Below, piece after piece: positions 46,960 through 60,360 of a stretch of 64,000 nt of DNA (positions are counted from its first letter, which is position 1; the number at the start of each line of letters is the position of its first letter). The DNA is from Arctopsyche grandis. Lineage: Eukaryota > Arthropoda > Insecta > Trichoptera > Hydropsychidae. The stretch spans positions 30,320,986 through 30,384,985 of the forward strand of contig NC_135355.1 in NCBI RefSeq assembly GCF_051622035.1, read 5' to 3'. The notes under the pieces were generated by a model. The model ran no database searches, had not been told where the DNA came from, and worked only from the letters and a program-made list of their open reading frames with translations. The position numbers and the translations under genes are program-made.

Positions 46960-49640
46960 AATATAAAAAATTATATTTTACTTGGAACGCACATACATAC
47001 TTATTTATTTATTTCGACAGAAAAAAAATGAATCATTATTACAAAAAAATAAATCTTTGAATAAACTCTTCTTGAATAAATAAACAAAAATCTGCAATTA
47101 TTATGTAAAAATGTATAAGTTGATTCAGGCTTTAGACATTGTGCAAGATTTAAAGACAATGTACTTTTTCATCAAAATTAATGATTAAAAAAAAAGCAAT
47201 CATACATATACATACATAGGTGTAATCAAAAAATACATGTAGAATTATCATAAAAAATTGTCTATTTTTGATGATAATAATACAAATTTTATTATTATTG
47301 TCGACTTACAACATCGCTCTCTTGGTTTGAGTGTACGTCTCTCGAACAAACAAGGGTGTGTGTTGAAAATGATAGGGCGCATCTTTTCATAATCGCGAGG
47401 CTTTCATTCCAGCTTCATACTTACCTACTAAAACTCGTAACCACCATTCTGTCGATAACGATTTCATCATTGAAAACGACATTGAATTGGTCTATATCGT
47501 TATTTTTATACCTATATACATACATAGATACCACTGATCATCATGCTCGAGTTGTAGTTCTCATTTTTTTTTTTTGAGATTTCTGAACATCGCTGGGGGA
47601 GATCATTATTTAAATTTCGACTGTCGAGTGGTAGCGTGTGCTCTTCTCTTAACTGCTTCACGACTTGAAGGCTTGAACTGGTAAAAATCTGAGGGGTCGA
47701 CAAATATTACGGCTAGATAAAATTTATGTTTAAATAAAGTAATTATTCTAAATGTGTAGAGAGTCGTCTATTATAAAATCAATATGTTAAAAAATTGTTT
47801 GTATCTTCGATTGTCACTTAAAGATTGATTTGAATCTAATATTACATTGTAATTTGGAGATTTGGTGTAATGAAAAAATTTTTACAGTAACCATCTATGT
47901 ACGTATATTATATTCAACAGATACATACATACATACATAGATGTGTCAAAAATGCACCGAAACTGCATCATTATGGAAGTCTGCGTCTGAAGCATCATCG
48001 AAAAAAGGAAGAGCGACTGGTAAATGCTGCAGTTTTGCATATTTAATTATTTTTCACACCCTTCCTGTCTCAAGTACATTCAACGTTTTCTATTTTTATT
48101 TAGAATTTTCTCAATGTCGTATCAGTTTGTTTTATATAAAACAAATATTATTAAATTTTTCTATTTTTAAAATTAGACGTTTCATCTCAATCTTACCCTT
48201 TTCAAATTTCAGCATATAGTTTATGATAAATTGGACAATTTTACAATGTACATATATCTGTACCTCTTTGACGGTAGTATGCGTATTTTATTGAAATGAT
48301 TGCTCGTTAAACTGACAACAGCGGTCTCACAGCGTGAGGCCAATTTGCATTTGGTGATTGCACCCTAATGGCTGCGGGCCACGCTTTCAAATCACTGACA
48401 AATAACACATACACACACGCGCTCTTCTTTCTTTGTGTATTTGCAATGATTTTTATATCACTCGAACCCTTCCTAATGGGATAAAACGGAATCATCTATA
48501 TTTCCACACAAGTTCTGTTCAAACAATCATCGTTAAAAATAAAAGTAAAAAGTACATATGTATATACATACCTACATATACATATGTACATATGAATATA
48601 AGTTTTATGATATAAATAAATTTGATTGCAATCGCAACTAAATATTTAAAAATATAATTAATTAATTTCCGCTTATAATTGTATGCGTCTAATTGTAACT
48701 AGATATTATGTCCGTCTCACTCTAATGTAATACTTATATGTGCGTGCGTGAGAGATGCACGATATGCAATATAAACCACAGAGGAAAGTGATTGTAAATT
48801 TTCCCAATTTAAACGTGCATTTTTAAATATACCATTTTTTTACCATTGTTTTAAATTGAAATCCGTATCTCTTTCGGTACTTATACATTAGGAAGCGGTT
48901 AGAGAAGATTTCTGGGGAGGGTAGGTAGGGTTTTGTGATTAGGTTCGTGTTTATTATACGGTCGTGTTTGTTGATTGCCGGGTTTCTCACAAGCGATGGT
49001 TGATTGGCCGCCGCCGGTAATTTGCGCAAACGATCCATGCTGGATTCAAAATCGCACCCCTACTCACCCCCACATCATCTCTCAGTGGCAGCGAACACCC
49101 GTTTGTTTAAAATTGCAAACCATCGTCGTCTCCGACTCCAGGAACTTTATTGGTGTTTGCTATTTTGGCTATTAGTGTCAGCTATTTTGGTGTTATAAAT
49201 ACGTCTATGTATGTATGTATATTGCTTCCTACGTATTTGATTTAATATATTGAATATTCTTTCTAAGTGAACGAAAAATTTGTCAAATAAAATTATAGCA
49301 AAAAGTATCTACCTAGATGGCCGAACATTTCTTTACATGTAGCGCCTAGATTTAAAATAAATAAAGTGAAGCCTCTCTTCCGTGTCGGAAATGGAAGGCG
49401 AAAGTGATCAATTATTTATTTTTTAATAAAACACCTAAATGAGACAATGCTATGGTTTCTCGTACTATGAGTAATATAAAAAACTTACTAAAATCCTCGA
49501 CAAAATTGCCTGCTCTTAAAATTAAAAAAATATATATGAATGATTACACTAAAGAAATCCAAAATGATAAATGTTTTTGATACATCAACGGCAATGTTGG
49601 TTTTATTTTAACAAAAATTATTTTCATTAAACCTCAACTT
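46960..49640. other. intergenic DNA, no gene recognised
   Basis: AT-rich. The 48960-49150 stretch is less AT-rich with several short open frames but no family match. Confidence 0.3.
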
Positions 49641-49647
49641 AAATTTT

Positions 49648-51412
49648 TACTTTATCTATGTATGTACGTAGTAAAAATAGATGAAGTTTTGTGATCATGC
49701 GAAAATTCGAACTCGAGATTTTGACTGATTCGAACTCAGAATCGATCACTGATCACGTTTTCATGATCTAGAAAAAATGTGTGTGTGTCTGTGTGTTTTG
49801 GGGATTTTTTGAACACCGTTAGTCCTATCAAACCAAAACTTGGTATCGGGTACTAAAATTCTTATAGACATGATGAAAATTTTTTTCAAATTTTTAAGTT
49901 GACCGGAAATGGTACCTCCCCTTATAGGTGTCCTCTTTTTTTTAAGTTTTTGAATTCAATTATCTCCCAAGCCGCTGACTGAATCGGATTAAATTTTTTT
50001 TACATGTAATAGAAATAATAATGTCTATAACCTTATATTTTTTAAGTATTTTTATCTGACCCGGAAGTAGAAGTTTTACTCTAGAGAATCGAGGTTTTTT
50101 ATGTTTTTCTCATAAACCTTTTAGTTTATTGAACTGAAATTTTATATCTAGAAGTTTAAGCGTAATAGAAAGTTATGGATAAAATTTGGTAAGCATACCT
50201 CAATCGGAAGTCGCAGTTTACTCTTGTTCGATTTATCATCCACTATTTTTTTCGACCCCTTAAACGTGTGTGATCTTCACAAAAAAATTCAAGTATAATT
50301 TTTGTATTAATGTGATGAAAATAAAAAAAATCACTAAATTTAATAAACCGGAAGTGGGTTTTTCTTCTCTTAGAAAGGTCAAAAATGTTGTCGCCTGGAT
50401 CCTGTCCACATCCCTGAACGTATTAAGCTGAAAAATTATATTTGTATTCTTTATGTACTAACTTAGATTTGGTAACGTTTTGGTCAGAATTCGTAAACCG
50501 GAAGTAGTATTTTTTTTTAAAACAATATTCAATTATTTTTTCATTATTTTATTTTGACCTTTTAAATTACTTTAAGCGTCTTGATATTTATTGTGTATAA
50601 TAAAGATAGTGATTATAAATAAAAATAAAAAATAAAATCACCAAATTTAATGAACCGGAAGTGGGATTTTCTCCTCTTAGAAAGGTCAAAAATGTTGTCG
50701 CCTGGATCCTGTCCATACCCCTGAACGTATTAAGCTGAAAAATTATATTTGTATTCTTTATGTACTAACTTAGATTTGGTAACGTTTTGGTCAGAATTTG
50801 TAAACCGGAAGTAGTATTTTTTTTAAAACAATATTTCATTATTTTTTCACTATTTTATTTTGACCTTTTAAATTATTTTAAGCGTCTTGATATTTATTGT
50901 GTATTATAAAGATAGTGATTTTAAGTAAAAATAAAAAATAAAATTACCAAATTTAATGAACCGGAAGTGGGATTTTCTTCTCTTAGAAAGGTCAAAAATG
51001 TTGTCGCCTAGATCCTGTCCACACCCCTGAACGTATTTAGCTGAAAATTTATATTTGTATTCTTTATGTACTAACTTAGAGCTGCTAACGTTTTGGTCAG
51101 AATTCGTAAACCAGAAGTAGTATTTTTTTTTAAAACAATTTTTCATTATTTTATTTTGACCTTTTAAATTATTTTTATCCTCTTGATATTTAATATGTAT
51201 AATAATTATACTGATTTTAAATAATAAAAAAAATTTGAACAAAATCCGACAACCGGAAGTAGAACTTTTGTCTTGTGCAAGGATTTGCATATATTTGCGC
51301 TCAATTTGTATCGCTATCATAGTTATTAGTTCAATATCTAATTTTGTTTTGTAACCTTCTTATATTCCTCAAATACATAGATAAAGTCATGGGTTGGTCA
51401 CACCCGAATTTT
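49648..51412 (+). repeat. dispersed CCGGAAGT-bearing repeat, copy D3, with internal tandem expansion
   Basis: Same block order as D1 (8420-9785), but the portion 50330-51250 is about three tandem copies of a 306-bp unit. ACCGGAAGTGGG occurs at 50347, 50654 and 50960, and the companion ACCGGAAGTAG (or ACCAGAAGTAG) about 150 bases after each. Open frames here are repeat artefacts. Confidence 0.85.
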
Positions 51413-51818
51413 TTATAATATTTTACGTAAATTCAATCCACTAATGAATCGTCCAATTAAATTTAAAATATATATGTAATTTTTTGAATTCAGATTTTAC
51501 AACGTTGAATAAAGACCCCGCCCCAAACAATTTGCGTGATTTGCAAAAGTTAGGGTGTAAGGCTAACGAGCCCTAATAGATTGTTTGTCATTCAGTAGGC
51601 GGTGGTTAATAAGCGACATTCACGTCGCATTACTTTATCTTCACGCCATTATACTTAAATATTCACTTACAAATTCGATCAGTCAAAATAATGTTTGATA
51701 GTTTCTCGCAAATCAACAATTTTCTAACATGTAATCGAAATAGCAATTTCTTCAAATAGTTAATATGCTATTAATAACATTTATATTGATCGATTCATAC
51801 AAATGTATGTAATATGTA

Positions 51819-52137
51819 TGGGTCTACGTGACGAGCCCGAATGTTAAATTACAGAAAACACAAATATCGGAAGGCAAAGATCGAAAATCGAAAGATCTTA
51901 AGTCGAAAGATCAAAAAAAGGGTGCATGGTAAACGGTACATACTCACTTAATGTGCGCGCGCAGAATACGGGAGGAAAAGCCTGTTCCTCTTGTTCCTGT
52001 TGTATCCTGCTCGCGCAAATTAAGTGAGTATGTACCGTTTACCATGCACCCTTTTTTTATCTTTCGATTTTCGATCTTTGCCTTCCGATATTTTTTTGTT
52101 TTCTGTAATTTAACATTCTGGTTCGTCACGGAGACCG
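51819..52137. mobile_element. long-palindrome MITE, copy 1
   Basis: Nearly whole-length foldback of 319 bp. It starts TGGGTCTACGTGACGAGCC; the inverted end is CGGTCTCCGTGACGAACC. Arms share AATGTTAAATTACAGAAAAC and AGATCGAAAATCGAAAGAT. Flanked by the 8-bp duplication AATATGTA (51811-51818, 52138-52145). The 8-bp duplication suggests a hAT-type source. Confidence 0.85.
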
Positions 52138-52145
52138 AATATGTA

Positions 52146-53008
52146 GACATTAAAATTTATCCATACTGGAATTTACTGTGCTCACTTACCTATAACTTTA
52201 GAGACGTCATCAGCTGAATATACAATTACGTATATGATAGCTACGATCAGTGAATCAAATGTGACTTTTATGTAACTAAGCATCGGTGCGATTCTGCACA
52301 CCATTATTCATTTTTATGGTGACCCTTTTTTTTGGTCTCTAGCTTTGTAGTTTACCCTCTTTTTGGAAAATAGCCCCAAAACTTCCATTTTTTGTTCCAA
52401 AAGCACGCTTCACCGCCGAAGACTAATTATAATATTGAAGGCTTTTTATATTGATAATACTAAATATTAACTTATTAGAACAGTTCGAAGTGAAGCAAGA
52501 CACGTATGTGCTCTGTTCTTAGTTTCTTACCATATACATACATATATAATCGAAAATTAATATTTCTATGAGTAAAAAAACAAATATTGATTCAATTTAT
52601 TTACTAACTTTTTGTACTACTTTATATTAATAAATCAATAATTAAATTTCTAAATTAATATATTTAAAATTCCTAAGACATTTTTTATACTAAGTGAACA
52701 ATAAATTGCACATATAATTTTTATAATCTTGTTATTAATTATATAATACAATATTATGTACAATTTAGATTGCAAACAAATAACATTTTCAATATCCTAT
52801 AATAAATATTATTTACATTTGACACAATCACAATTATGTTTAATACTGGGAATTTTAAAGTGAGTATTATACATATACATATCATATATTTTTATTTACA
52901 AAAGTAGTTCAATATTTAATCTAGGACTTTGGATTGGTCTCATAGCTAGTTTTTACGAAAGTTATAAGAGGAAGTCATTAAAATATTATGCTTAAAATGT
53001 TAAATATC
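52146..53008. other. intergenic DNA, no gene recognised
   Basis: AT-rich spacer between the two palindromic MITE copies. Confidence 0.35.
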
Positions 53009-53016
53009 ATTTATTT

Positions 53017-53396
53017 CGGTTTCTGTGACGAGACAGAATGTTAAATTACAAAAAACGCAAATATCGGAAGACAAAGATCGAAAATCGAAAGATCTTAAGT
53101 CGAAAGATCAAAAAAAGATGGTGCATGGTAAACAGTACATACTCACTTAATTTACGCGAGCAGGATACAACTGGAACGAGAGGAACAGGCTTTTCCTCCC
53201 GTATTAATGTGCGCGCGCAGAATACGGGAGGAAAAGCATGTTCCTTTTGTTCCTGTTGTATCCTGCTCACGCAAATTAAGTGAGTATGTACCATTTACCA
53301 TGCACCATTTTTTTTTTGATCTTTCGATTTTCGATCTTTGCCTTCCGATATTTGTGTTTTCTGTAATTTAACATTCTGTCTCGTCACGTAGACCCC
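53017..53396. mobile_element. long-palindrome MITE, copy 2
   Basis: Same family as 51819-52137, 380 bp, flanked by the perfect 8-bp duplication ATTTATTT (53009-53016, 53397-53404). The centre has a secondary inverted block (AGGCTTTTCCTCCCGTATTA and AATACGGGAGGAAAAGCATG). It ends 171 bases beyond the stop codon of the homeobox gene, so it may lie in that gene's 3' UTR. Confidence 0.88.
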
Positions 53397-53567
53397 ATTT
53401 ATTTGTGTGGACATTCTTAATGAATGTATTTGAGATAATATTTTTAATATATGTACTTATGTATGTACGAGTATGTTGAATTATCACAGATAAAATAAAG
53501 TAAAAATAATACAATTTTAAACACAAAAAAATTATCATTGGTTTCTGAAATATAGAATTCCTCTAAT

Positions 53568-53772
53568 TTACAAAGGACAACCGTGTCCAATGTAAGCGAC
53601 ATTTCTAAATATGGCCGCCGCTTGACTCAACAACGGACAACATGGTGGCCCACCGCTTCCAGTGTTGCCAGCAACTAGCATATTTTTTTCAGGACCACCT
53701 GAAGAACCACCAGCTCCAGCCTGCTGCCTCAGTTGCTCCAATCTTAATTGGTTTTGTCTCTTCCATTTGGTC
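53568..53772 (-). CDS. homeobox gene, last coding exon
   Basis: Acceptor (minus strand TATGTTAG|G), stop TAA at 53568-53570. It completes the split Arg codon 53 of the homeodomain, then TKWKRQNQLRLEQLRQQAGA, a Gly/Ser linker and the conserved tail SQAAAIFRNVAYIGHGCPL. Confidence 0.88.
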
Positions 53773-53849
53773 CTAACATATTACACACAGATTATACATA
53801 TACATAAATCTTCGGTTGTGCCTTTAAAGCAATATTCACAATAAAATTA

Positions 53850-55359
<1,510 letters not shown>

Positions 55360-55899
55360 ATGAAAGCTCTCGTAGTGGCAGTGTCGATATTAATTGAAAT
55401 GGTCATTCTACCTCCTGGTAATTCGGCCGTAGCAGTCATACCAGCACTCGATTTGGCCGAGGATGCAGTCAGTGCAGTAATGCATGCTTGGACGCATTTA
55501 AAAGCCAACAAAGATATCAAGCTGGGTGACATAGCCGAAAGCCTAAATACATTGCAAGAACGGATGCAGGTCATAGACATTGTGGTGAAAAATACCGAGG
55601 CACAAATGCACGGGCTAGTGTCTCAACTGAGCAAAAACACTCAGACAGAATTGAAGCTACATGAGCTCAGCGAGCTTGTATCCCGTATCAGCTCGACTTC
55701 GAGACTCATGCACGAATATATGAAAAATCCAAACATCACAGAAAGAATAACGTTGGAAGATTTCGCAACGTGGTGTGTCTCGCACAATGCAGACTCGGTG
55801 TCGGGGCTTCTGGAAAGAATCAGCATGATGACTTCACCCTTGTCGGATCCGGGTCTTATCAATCCGGGAGTTTTGAATACGTTGTTGGAGGCAATGAAG
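55360..55899 (+). CDS. DUF4803-like gene exon 1
   Basis: Starts with the only suitable ATG, giving a signal peptide, and encodes residues 1-180 ending LLEAMK. The donor is GTAACA, phase 0. The following 72-base intron has no stop and keeps frame, so read-through would add 24 residues. Confidence 0.88.
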
Positions 55900-55971
55900 G
55901 TAACAGTAATTCTATTTAAGAGGAAACTTGGTGAGGATTATCTATGTGTGATGTTTGCTAATTCATTACAG

Positions 55972-56113
55972 GAGTCCAATAATTACATGTGGGAAATGCA
56001 ACAGTCACCGAATCAATTGCTGTATAATATGTACAATACTATCATCCTGACAGAGATCAAAGGATTCGCCATGATGCAATATTCTTGGATGATTTTGAAC
56101 ATATATGGCAAAG
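55972..56113 (+). CDS. DUF4803-like gene exon 2
   Basis: Acceptor TTCATTACAG. Encodes ESNNYMWEMQQSPNQLLYNM ... YGKG. The donor GTTTGC is non-ideal but supported by phase and by the family sequence continuing at 57269. Confidence 0.85.
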
Positions 56114-56171
56114 GTTTGCGCCATGTGAATGACACTGAGCAACGAAAAATCACGTTTTTTTTTTACATAGC

Positions 56172-56993
56172 GAAGCGGAGAATTCGTATTCGGAATTGAA
56201 TACGAATACGACAATAATTTTTGCGCAATTTTTACAGATTGTTTACTTTTGCCGTCTTTAACTCAAAATCTAGTATCGCTATGCCAAAAGTGAGTATTGA
56301 AATCAATCGTCAGTTGTTTTTTTACACATTTTTTTCTCCAGCTATGATGAATTTACATGACCAGTTCTATATTTCACTACTTTCACAAGGGTTGGTTTTT
56401 AATCTCAATATTTTTTTTTACCCGAACGTACTAATTCGAATAGTAAATGATTTTAAATTTCAATGTGAAATGTTATAGGTGGGGGGCGCTCATCCCACGT
56501 AAGTGAGCGTGAGTGAGTGAGATGGAGTGATGCGCTTTCCATTCTTCATCTCGCTCTTGCATCTTCCATACGGTCAAAAACAACCGCATTTTTAACTCAA
56601 TTTAAAATCATTTACCACGAGAATTAGTACGTTTAGATAATAAAAAAATATTGACATAAAAAACCAATTCATACACACGTTTTTAAGTGAAGCTCAAAAT
56701 ATTACGGAAAAAATGTGTTAAGAAAAAAGTATATTTTTGACCTTTAAAAATCTCTAGATAACATATTATAAGTAATTTAAGCCAATAAAAAATCACAATC
56801 AGTAAAAAAAAATATCCAACCATTGATTTCAATACTCACTTTTGGCACAGCCATACTAGAATTTGAGTAAAAGACTGCAAAAGCAAAAAAATGTATCTGT
56901 ACATTTCACTTAAATGAGAAGAGAGCAAATAATCATCGTCATATTCGAATTCAATGGGTCCAATTTAGTGTAGATTGAATAGTCTCCGCTCCG
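56172..56993. mobile_element. foldback element in intron 2 of the DUF4803-like gene
   Basis: Arms at 56172-56312 (GAAGCGGAGAATTC ... CTATGCCAAAAGTGAGTATTG) and 56815-56993 (inverted CAATACTCACTTTTGGCACAG ... GTCTCCGCTCCGTT). Shares sequence with 25930-26490. Non-coding. Confidence 0.7.
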
Positions 56994-57268
56994 TTAATTA
57001 TTTTTTTTGCTCAGTCTAATTGGAATTGAACAAATACATATGTACATGTATTTCCATACATATGTACATATGTATATGAAAATGTTTGCTGATAAAGTTA
57101 ATGAGAATGAACTTTGATAACATAAAAATTTCAATTGTTCATTATCACACAATGCCACAAATGAGTAATACACAGATGATACTTTAAAAATGAATAATAA
57201 TCATAAATAAGTGACAATTTTAATATTAGTTTCGATAATTAGGCTGTTTATCATGTAATCAATTACAG

Positions 57269-57406
57269 GCAATTTTGTTATCGAATCGAAAGTATCAAAA
57301 GCACAATATGAACGAAGAATAATCATGGCAGTGGCAGCTTGTAAAAGAATTATGGGAGAATCCAGTCGAGTTTTGTGGAGAAATGATCCGAAACAACACA
57401 TTGAAG
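57269..57406 (+). CDS. DUF4803-like gene exon 3
   Basis: Acceptor AATTACAG, donor GTTATA. Encodes NFVIESKVSKAQYERRIIMA ... SSRVLWRNDPKQHIEG. Phases match both neighbours. Confidence 0.85.
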
Positions 57407-58146
57407 GTTATATTATATTTATTTTTATCGGTGATCCGACAAAGCCACGCAAAACAAAACTAAGAATTTAAATTAAGTCATACATATTATAGATGTTCTT
57501 TTTGGTTTCATTCGATTTTGCAGGACTTCTCAACAATATAAATTTGCTAGGGTTTATCAGTTTTTAAAACCGCAAAATTTTCAAAATTCGAAAACAGGTT
57601 TTTGAATTCTGTAAGCCGTGACTCCGGTGTTTAATTATTAATGAGTATATTTAAATTTTTATTGCATATATATATTTTTATAAAATATAATATATCTATA
57701 AGAATTTAATTTTGTCTTGCGCGGCTTTTTCGGGGTGCAATTGTGTATCATTAATAGACACACTGATAAATGATGACATCTTCAACACGCTTCCACTTTC
57801 CTGTTTTAATCGTTGCTTAATGGATAAATTAACGATTATACAATACAACTTTTCCTTACTTTGACAGTTTGTGCTTTACTTCTAATTAGCTCTTTGTACG
57901 CCAGTGACTCTCCCGTGAGTCGCGCATTTTCTCTCCTTGTACGCCAGCGTCTCACGGATGAGTCATATCGATTTCTCATACCGAAACTTACATTATTTAA
58001 AACGTTTAAAAATGGCTTTTCAAGCGCCATCTGTGGGCGAACTTACATATGTAGATTTTTTGTCATACTTTTCACTGGCGTGTTTCGCTTCGTGTCTCCG
58101 AAAAAATTACGGTATCAAATTTCTCTGATCATTTTATTTTATTCAG

Positions 58147-58364
58147 GAGAAACATACGAATCCTTAACTCGTCTACTACAAGGATACATAGAAAACGAAG
58201 TTGATATGCATCCAAGCGGAACATGTGATCATAACTGCGCCTTCTATCAATTGGCTACAAACAGGGGATGTTATATGGAAGAATTCTGTTCCAAACAAAA
58301 AGCATGTAATGGAAAAATAGTCGAGTGTAAATTTGTAGAATTGAACATGAATATATGCCAATCA
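58147..58364 (+). CDS. DUF4803-like gene exon 4 (cysteine-rich)
   Basis: Acceptor TTATTCAG, donor GTATAC. Encodes ETYESLTRLLQGYIENEVDM through the cysteine-rich part ending NICQS. Eight cysteines, probably disulphide-bonded outside the cell. Confidence 0.9.
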
Positions 58365-58451
58365 GTATACTATTTTTTGACAAACACAATAACTACAATA
58401 TTAAATTCGATAACACAGACATGTCAAATCTATTTATTTGTGATATTTTAG

Positions 58452-58544
58452 GATAGATATTCAAACAGGCGTTATGAATGGATCGAATTCACAGACTCAA
58501 AAGTTTATGGTCGAAAGAAACGGTGCTCAAAATCTACCACACAG
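58452..58544 (+). CDS. DUF4803-like gene exon 5
   Basis: 31 codons, DRYSNRRYEWIEFTDSKVYG then RKKRCSKSTTQ, between TATTTTAG and GTATAG, phase 0 on both sides. Confidence 0.85.
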
Positions 58545-58735
58545 GTATAGGTACAACCCATTTGAAGTAAAACTTTTTGATATTTGAATTTGTATGCAAT
58601 TAATAATTGAAGGGCTGAAGTCTATCGAATCCAATAATTAATTTAAGATTTTGAAATTGATGATGAGGATTTGATCCAATTGGCTTCCAAACTTTTCAAT
58701 TATTCAAATATGTACAATGTAAGGAACATTTGAAG

Positions 58736-58863
58736 GTATCCTCATGGACCCGATGGCTGTTTTGGCATTGCTCTTACTGCATGTGCGCCTGTGACCAGAG
58801 TGGACCAGACTCGGATAGATACTTTAGTTTGAAGGAGGAGCTCGCAGACGTCGCAAGCAATAA
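58736..58863 (+). CDS. DUF4803-like gene exon 6
   Basis: After ACATTTGAAG; encodes VSSWTRWLFWHCSYCMCACD ... SDRYFSLKEELADVASN. The donor is GTGAGT, inside a Lys codon. Confidence 0.88.
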
Positions 58864-58932
58864 GTGAGTAGTACATGTTTCATTTGGATGCGTATTCCGA
58901 TACACCGATATTGAAAATATTTTCAATTGTAG

Positions 58933-59307
58933 GGTGGTTGTTGGTATACAATTCGTTAAACTAAAACGGGTAATATACATGCAAATATGCGAAGGGATAC
59001 TATTGCCAGGCGGGAAGATAGACAAGGAGAGTGTAACGTGGAAAGAGATTCGTCCTATGGATTTGAAATATGCGAAAAAATTCAGGGACTATCATGAACT
59101 GTCGAACGAAGAGAGAGCCATTGATCTCGATGATTTGGAAGGACCTCGTGGGTACATAATGACAGGAGTCCGATTTAAAAAATTAGGTCCACATCTGAAT
59201 TTCGAAATCCAAACAACGCCGTTCAATTTCGAAATAGGAGAGTTGCACAAAGACAAGTATGTGTGGATAAGTAATGACAACACGCCAGTGACATTTAACA
59301 AGATAAG
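58933..59307 (+). CDS. DUF4803-like gene exon 7
   Basis: Acceptor TCAATTGTAG. Encodes two internally similar segments with VVVGIQFVK and IMTGVRFKK separated by RAIDLDDLEGPRGY. The donor GTATAA splits an Arg codon. Confidence 0.9.
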
Positions 59308-59381
59308 GTATAAACTTTTTTTAAATACCGAAAATAAACCAGGAATCGTATAAAATTAGTTTATATATGTTTATTATTTAG

Positions 59382-59808
59382 AACAACATTGACACTAGAA
59401 GCTCCAGATATTCCAACGATCACGAAACGACCTTCAATGCTAGATTCAGAAAACAACCAATATGTTAAATTTACACATACAGATTTTGTACTGGATGCAG
59501 CACAAACTACAATACCATTCTTGGATACACAACCAGTGATATCTAAAATACCAGTACCGTTGAGTGGCGCTGGTATCTATCATAAAGGCTTTGATGGTTC
59601 AGGAGGATTTGTAGCGCCAAAAATATTCACATACGATTATTCAAACCATTTTGAATTAATGTTTAAGTCAGAATCCGAAAAAGAAACAGAAACAGAAATA
59701 AAAACGAAAACAGCAGTCACAGAAATTCGAATTATTGACGATGAAATATCTTTCTCGAATGAAGCCACAGAAAATATTATTGATGTTTATATCGAAAACT
59801 TAGTTTAA
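59382..59808 (+). CDS. DUF4803-like gene exon 8, stop codon
   Basis: Acceptor TTATTTAG. Encodes TTLTLEAPDIPTITKRPSML, HTDFVLDAAQTTIPFLDTQP, PLSGAGIYHKGFDGSGGFVA, and a Glu/Thr-rich tail ending YIENLV. Stop TAA at 59806-59808. Confidence 0.92.
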
Positions 59809-59949
59809 TATTATTTATTTGCAGATTATGATTATTATTATACGTAATTGGAAATAAGATTTTTTAATCTACATATGTTAAAGCTGAGAAATATTGAAAT
59901 TATATCTAGAATTTGTATTTTTGAAATTTGTTGTCCGTTGAGTGGTTTA

Positions 59950-60275
59950 GGAGAAAATTGGTTAAAAAAACTTATTAAACAGAGGAGACATATAAGGGGA
60001 GGTACCATTTCCGGTCAATCCGGAAATTTTAAAGAAATTTTCAACATAACGATAAACATTTTAGTAACTGTTAATATATCTCAATTTGATTCAAATTCAA
60101 GTATTAGCGGTGTTAAAATTATCCCCAAAAAAAAAACACAGACACACACACACACATTTTTTTCTAAACCATGAAAACATTATCAGCGATAGATTCTAAG
60201 TTCAAATAAGTCAAAATCTGGAATTAAAATATCCACATGATCGTAAAACTTCATTATATATTATTACTAAAAAAT
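59950..60275 (-). repeat. dispersed CCGGAAGT-family repeat, copy D4 (left part only)
   Basis: Inverted: GGGGAGGTACCATTTCCGGT near 59998 through GATCGTAAAACTTCATTATA near 60240 matches the start of D1/D3. Lies just beyond the DUF4803-like gene's 3' end and 90 bases from the next homeobox exon. Confidence 0.65.
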
Positions 60276-60360
60276 TGCTTAAGATTAGGTCCCGGACAGA
60301 AAATATCATCTTCTACCTATTATAGCGGGATAAGAAGTGCAGAAAGGGTGAATATATTAC

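Larger units (their letters stand above)
55360..59808 (+). other. secreted DUF4803-like protein gene, 8 exons, 686 aa, nested in homeobox intron
   Basis: Join of 55360-55899, 55972-56113, 57269-57406, 58147-58364, 58452-58544, 58736-58863, 58933-59307 and 59382-59808; total 2061 bases, in frame throughout. The N-terminus is a signal peptide (MKALVVAVSILIEMVILPPG...). Residues about 26-345 are largely helical. A cysteine-rich middle follows (GTCDHNCAFYQ, GCYMEEFCSKQKACNGK, FWHCSYCMCACDQSG). Two similar beta-rich repeats follow (VVVGIQFVKLKRVIYMQICE and IMTGVRFKKLGPHLNFEIQT), then LSGAGIYHKGFDG...GGFVAPKI. I recognise this as the insect family that Pfam calls DUF4803, function unknown; the name is from memory. 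The signal peptide and paired cysteines imply an extracellular role. It runs opposite to its host gene. Confidence 0.85.

Noticed and set aside
50904..51320. 138-codon minus-strand frame
   Set aside because: It lies within the 306-bp tandem repeat unit of D3, and the shorter D1 copy has a similar spurious frame.
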